NCBI GenBank assembly: GCA_030635805.1
Contig: DAOVYC010000029.1
Coordinates: 1-7,489, forward strand
DNA length: 7,489 nucleotides
Reading direction: 5' to 3'
Source: a bacterium
GTDB taxonomy: Bacteria > Patescibacteriota > Gracilibacteria > JAUYGZ01 > DAOVYC01
Shown here: positions 5,003-7,489 of the stretch, one piece after another
Position numbering within the stretch: the first letter of the stretch is position 1
Layout of the letters: each line of letters begins with the position of its first letter
The notes under the pieces: generated by a model
The model's database searches: none
Seen by the model: the letters and a program-made list of their open reading frames with translations, nothing else
Told to the model about the DNA's origin: nothing
Made by a program: the position numbers and the translations under genes

Positions 5003-6808
5003 CTAGTTGGCCGAATATCCTCCTGTCCCCACTCGCACTACTTTTTTCTTCGCGTTGTATTGCGAATAAATCTCCTCATCCTTTTCCTGTCCATCGTTAT
5101 ACGTAATCTTTCTATTCCAAAGTATTAGCTTTCCATACGACCCATTTGCCTCAACTTTCTCATAGCCAATCGGAAGATTTGAATCTTCAATATATTCGGT
5201 ACCTATCCATTTATTATCAAGATAATGCGGACCATCAACAGCCACTTCCCTGCCATCGGATGTTCCATATATCTGTACTACCGCATCCAAATTTTCATCA
5301 TCCGTATAAGTCTGAACCAGGAGATAATGTGGTGAATCGTTTTTTATGCGTAAATCTTTTCCGCGCCATGTACCATATCCGGGATAGATGGTCGCATCCA
5401 GTCCGTCTTGATAAGCGGTATAATAATGTACATACAGGCTATGAGGATATCTTTCAAGAATTTCATAGCCGCCGTTAAAAAATGCTCTATACACCGTAGT
5501 GGAAACCTGACAAAGCCCGCCTCCGGGAACCTTCTTCACTCCACCTCCAAATATCGCAAGCTCATTTTTATATCCCGCCTCATTCGTAACCGGCATCACG
5601 TGTTCATTGTAAGATAAAACTTCACCCGGAGCCAAAACACGATTATGAAACTTATTCAAACCCAATTTCACATTATAAATTCTTTCGGGAGAAGATGTCG
5701 CGTAATTGGAAAAGCCCGCGCTTATCTTCTGTGAAAATTCAAAGGGCGATCCAACGGGGGTGATAATTTTTGAAGGAATTTTTTCGGCTACAATTTTTGT
5801 TTCGGTAATTTCATTTTTTACATTTGAAATAATATTTTTAAGGGTTGTTGAAGCATCTATTTTTAAACCATCCCGCGCAAAACCTTCAGTATCGGCATAT
5901 AGTTTTCCGTTTATTTCTTCAAAAGATTCAATCTGAACATTCTGCACCTCTCTCTCAACCAGAGGAGATATTTCATCGATAATTCTCTGTAAAATCATTA
6001 CTTCATTTAAAGCAACTTCCCACTTCTCATTATTGCTCTTTGTAATTAGGAGCCAGTTCTGATTATCGCTAAAATTAATTGGAAACTTCTGATCCTTATC
6101 TCCTACTTTAGTTATTAAGTAATGCATCTTTTCAGTAAGCTTCCTCACCTCGGGAAGAAGCCATTCGGCTTCATCTGTAATAAAGCTCGGATATTCTGCA
6201 TATGTATCCAAAGAAAATTCTTTTTTCCCAATAATTAAAAGAGAGTTTTCAATTCTGCCAATTAGTTCATCCACATCCGCATCGTACCCAATCTCGCTTG
6301 GCAACACTTTCCACTTATTATTTTCCACTACTATTTGTGCATTACGAAAGTCCTTCAGCTCATCAATCCTTTCATAAATTACCTTCTCGGCAAAATCTTT
6401 ATCAAAAGTAATAATTGTTTTAAATTCCTTATTTTTCAATAAGCTGCTGATAACCGAAGCATAGTATTCCATTCCATTTTCATGTAAGTTGGCTATTTCC
6501 TGAATGGTTTTATCAACATCATAAACAATTCCCAACTCTTCCGACTGAAAAGAATAAGGTTTCTCATGAACAGTAACAACAATGGCCGCCTCTTTGAACT
6601 CATCAACGTGCTGAACAACAAAGTCCTTAAAAACCTCAACATCCATCCCGCCAATATCAATTCCATCCAATTTGGCATTTGCATAAATAGCACTTCCGGA
6701 ATAGGCAAACGCTATAAAAATATACGAACAAACAAACACAATTAAAAGCGCTGAGAAGGTTAGAATTGATACTTTTAAATAACGGGGCGAAAGTGCAAAA
6801 ATGAACAT
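5003..6808 (-). CDS. VanW-family protein with peptidoglycan-binding-like repeats and C-terminal G5-like domain
   Basis: This 601-residue envelope protein has an N-terminal membrane helix (about 14-36) as signal-anchor. Residues 47-345 hold three segments of the pattern seen in PG_binding_4 (YoaR-type) domains: around 85-106 (SEELGIVYDVD), 165-191 (PSEIGYDADVD) and 301-330 (DTEGFARDGLKID). The VanW domain (about 355-525) is clear: NKFHNRVLAPGEVLSYNE, then GGGLCQVSTTVYRA (429-442) with Cys433, then ERYPHSLYVHYY and GLDATIYPG. The end (about 539-597) resembles a degenerate G5 module (LPIGYEKVEANGSYGK, then VVRVGTG). VanW is named from vancomycin-resistance clusters, but its biochemical activity is unsettled and most carriers are not resistance genes; a cell-wall role is inferred from the domains. 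A full-consensus promoter lies upstream with an A/T-only leader, and an intrinsic terminator follows. The start is the only Met before the membrane helix. Confidence 0.92.
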   Translation of the reverse strand: MFIFALSPRYLKVSILTFSALLIVFVCSYIFIAFAYSGSAIYANAKLDGIDIGGMDVEVFKDFVVQHVDEFKEAAIVVTVHEKPYSFQSEELGIVYDVDKTIQEIANLHENGMEYYASVISSLLKNKEFKTIITFDKDFAEKVIYERIDELKDFRNAQIVVENNKWKVLPSEIGYDADVDELIGRIENSLLIIGKKEFSLDTYAEYPSFITDEAEWLLPEVRKLTEKMHYLITKVGDKDQKFPINFSDNQNWLLITKSNNEKWEVALNEVMILQRIIDEISPLVEREVQNVQIESFEEINGKLYADTEGFARDGLKIDASTTLKNIISNVKNEITETKIVAEKIPSKIITPVGSPFEFSQKISAGFSNYATSSPERIYNVKLGLNKFHNRVLAPGEVLSYNEHVMPVTNEAGYKNELAIFGGGVKKVPGGGLCQVSTTVYRAFFNGGYEILERYPHSLYVHYYTAYQDGLDATIYPGYGTWRGKDLRIKNDSPHYLLVQTYTDDENLDAVVQIYGTSDGREVAVDGPHYLDNKWIGTEYIEDSNLPIGYEKVEANGSYGKLILWNRKITYNDGQEKDEEIYSQYNAKKKVVRVGTGGYSAN

Positions 6809-6810
6809 TT

Positions 6811-6830
6811 TATTTATTTATATTTATTTA
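6811..6830. repeat. Two tandem copies of TATTTATTTA in the vanW leader
   Basis: TATTTATTTA at 6811-6820 is repeated exactly at 6821-6830. On the minus strand this makes up nearly all of the vanW-gene 5' leader, which contains no G or C between the predicted transcript start and the ATG. It should be unstructured in RNA, which may replace a Shine-Dalgarno motif for ribosome access. Confidence 0.8.
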
Positions 6831-6839
6831 TATTAACTA

Positions 6840-6868
6840 ATTATAATATAAATTAATCATTATGTCAA
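6840..6868 (-). promoter_or_regulatory. Full-consensus sigma-70 promoter of the vanW-family gene
   Basis: On the minus strand TTGACA (6868-6863) and TATAAT (6845-6840) both match the consensus at all six bases and are spaced by exactly 17 bp. Transcription would start near 6833, about 24 nt before the ATG at 6808. The spacing and direction fit the gene so well that chance is unlikely even in AT-rich DNA. It suggests strong constitutive expression. Confidence 0.85.
6842..6847 (+). promoter_or_regulatory. Divergent -10 box overlapping the vanW promoter
   Basis: The 8-bp palindrome ATTATAAT (6840-6847) yields TATAAT on both strands. The plus-strand copy (6842-6847) would start a transcript near 6854 towards the methyltransferase gene. 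No good -35 box precedes it on this strand, so it should be weaker than the minus-strand promoter and would compete with it for polymerase. Confidence 0.45.
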
Positions 6869-6927
6869 TACCCTTTTTTCTTTTAATTGATAGGGTTTTT
6901 CCTTATACTCTTTATAAATTTCTTCCC

Positions 6928-7479
6928 ATGAATATTTTACTCCCCATCCTGGCTTTGTTATTTTTACTGATCATAGTTGGTGGCTTTTCCGTCACAATTT
7001 ATTACGCGGTTTTTTATGTTCCCTACGTCCCCACTCCCAAAAAAATTGCAAAAAAAATGATAGAAGTTGCAAATTTAAAAAAGAAACAAAGAGTCTTTGA
7101 CCTCGGTGCCGGTGACGGACGCATTATAATTTATGCGGATAAAAAAGGATGCATATCCACAGGTTTTGAACTGTCGTGGCTACCATTTATTCTGGCAAAA
7201 ATAAATATTTTGATACAAAGATCAAAAGCGAAAATCTATCGTAAAAATTTTCTCAAAAAATCACTGGAAAATGTGGACTGTGTCTTTTGTTATCTCTGGC
7301 CAAGTGTCATGAAAAAACTTCAGGCTAAATTCGAAAAAGAAATGAAAAAGGGATCAAAGGTGGTTTCTTATTGTTTCCCCGTAAAAAATTGGAAACCGAT
7401 CAGAAAAGTCCCGACAATTAAAGGAAGAGGTGATGCTTTTTTAATCTACATCTACGAAATCGGCAAAAGTAATAATTAA
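6928..7479 (+). CDS. Membrane-anchored class I SAM-dependent methyltransferase
   Basis: Counting from the ATG at 6928, this 183-residue protein starts with a membrane helix (about 2-28), then YVPTPKK and a Rossmann-type methyltransferase fold. SAM-binding motif I is VFDLGAGDG (56-64); Glu81 in GFELS ends strand 2 and should bind the ribose; motif IV is the VDCVFCYLWPS segment (116-126). The substrate is unknown; small one-helix methyltransferases of this build are common in CPR genomes and lack a settled role. The frame is open further up to an ATG at 6862 (205 residues), but that start lies inside the -35 box of the divergent vanW promoter, adds 22 residues ahead of the helix that relatives as I know them lack, and follows the predicted transcript start by only about 8 nt. 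I therefore prefer 6928, though neither start has a Shine-Dalgarno motif. The stop is 10 bp from the window edge. Confidence 0.87.
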   Translation: MNILLPILALLFLLIIVGGFSVTIYYAVFYVPYVPTPKKIAKKMIEVANLKKKQRVFDLGAGDGRIIIYADKKGCISTGFELSWLPFILAKINILIQRSKAKIYRKNFLKKSLENVDCVFCYLWPSVMKKLQAKFEKEMKKGSKVVSYCFPVKNWKPIRKVPTIKGRGDAFLIYIYEIGKSNN

Positions 7480-7489
7480 TAAATAATAA

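Noticed and set aside
5146..5936. Three plus-strand frames of 69-110 codons
   Set aside because: All are antisense to the VanW domain region of the 5003-6808 gene, without start signals or recognisable sequence.
5003..6808. Vancomycin-resistance gene
   Set aside because: Only the VanW domain is shared with resistance clusters; no vanH, vanA, vanX or vanRS genes are nearby, and VanW proteins are widespread in bacteria without such resistance.
1291..7479. UGA recoding (genetic code 4 or 25)
   Set aside because: The six complete genes end in TAG or TAA and none needs an in-frame TGA to reach full length, so there is no evidence for recoding; the absence of TGA stops is too small a sample.

Overview
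The window reads as a piece of a Patescibacteria (CPR) genome, possibly from the Microgenomates side. This rests on several indirect signs: AT-rich DNA, compact house-keeping genes, membrane proteins of unknown function, a PEGA-domain protein, a VanW/peptidoglycan-binding protein, a one-pass membrane methyltransferase, and a short GC-rich palindrome of a type I recall from such genomes. None of the seven gene starts shows a Shine-Dalgarno motif. No 16S or ribosomal-protein gene is present, so the placement is inference.

Layout from left to right. (1) The N-terminal part of ftsH on the minus strand runs off the left edge (1-1058). (2) A 232-bp divergent spacer holds a candidate ftsH promoter and blocks of short pyrimidine-rich tandem repeats. 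(3) dnaJ lies on the plus strand (1291-2424) and carries HSD in place of the near-invariant HPD motif. (4) After another repeat-like spacer and a candidate promoter comes a two-gene unit with an 8-bp overlap: a multi-pass membrane protein (2525-3109) and a membrane-anchored PEGA-domain protein (3102-4130). (5) An intact tRNA-Val(UAC) gene with encoded CCA (4195-4271) is followed 19 bp later by a partial copy of itself. The copy lacks the 5' half, and its anticodon loop is replaced by a 15-bp perfect palindrome. (6) About 230 bp without a gene hold two small hairpins and a promoter. (7) A small four-helix membrane protein follows (4588-4938). (8) A strong bidirectional terminator separates it from the convergent vanW-family gene (minus strand, 5003-6808). 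(9) An AT-only divergent promoter region carries a full-consensus promoter for vanW and an overlapping -10 for the other direction. (10) A membrane-anchored class I SAM methyltransferase (plus strand) ends 10 bp before the right edge.

Functionally the left side is proteostasis (membrane AAA protease FtsH, Hsp70 co-chaperone DnaJ). The right side is cell-surface related (VanW with peptidoglycan-binding-like repeats, PEGA protein, small membrane proteins). No phage, transposase, CRISPR or defence gene is visible. The points most worth a second look are the rebuilt tRNA-Val copy, the altered J-domain motif, and the shared divergent promoter.
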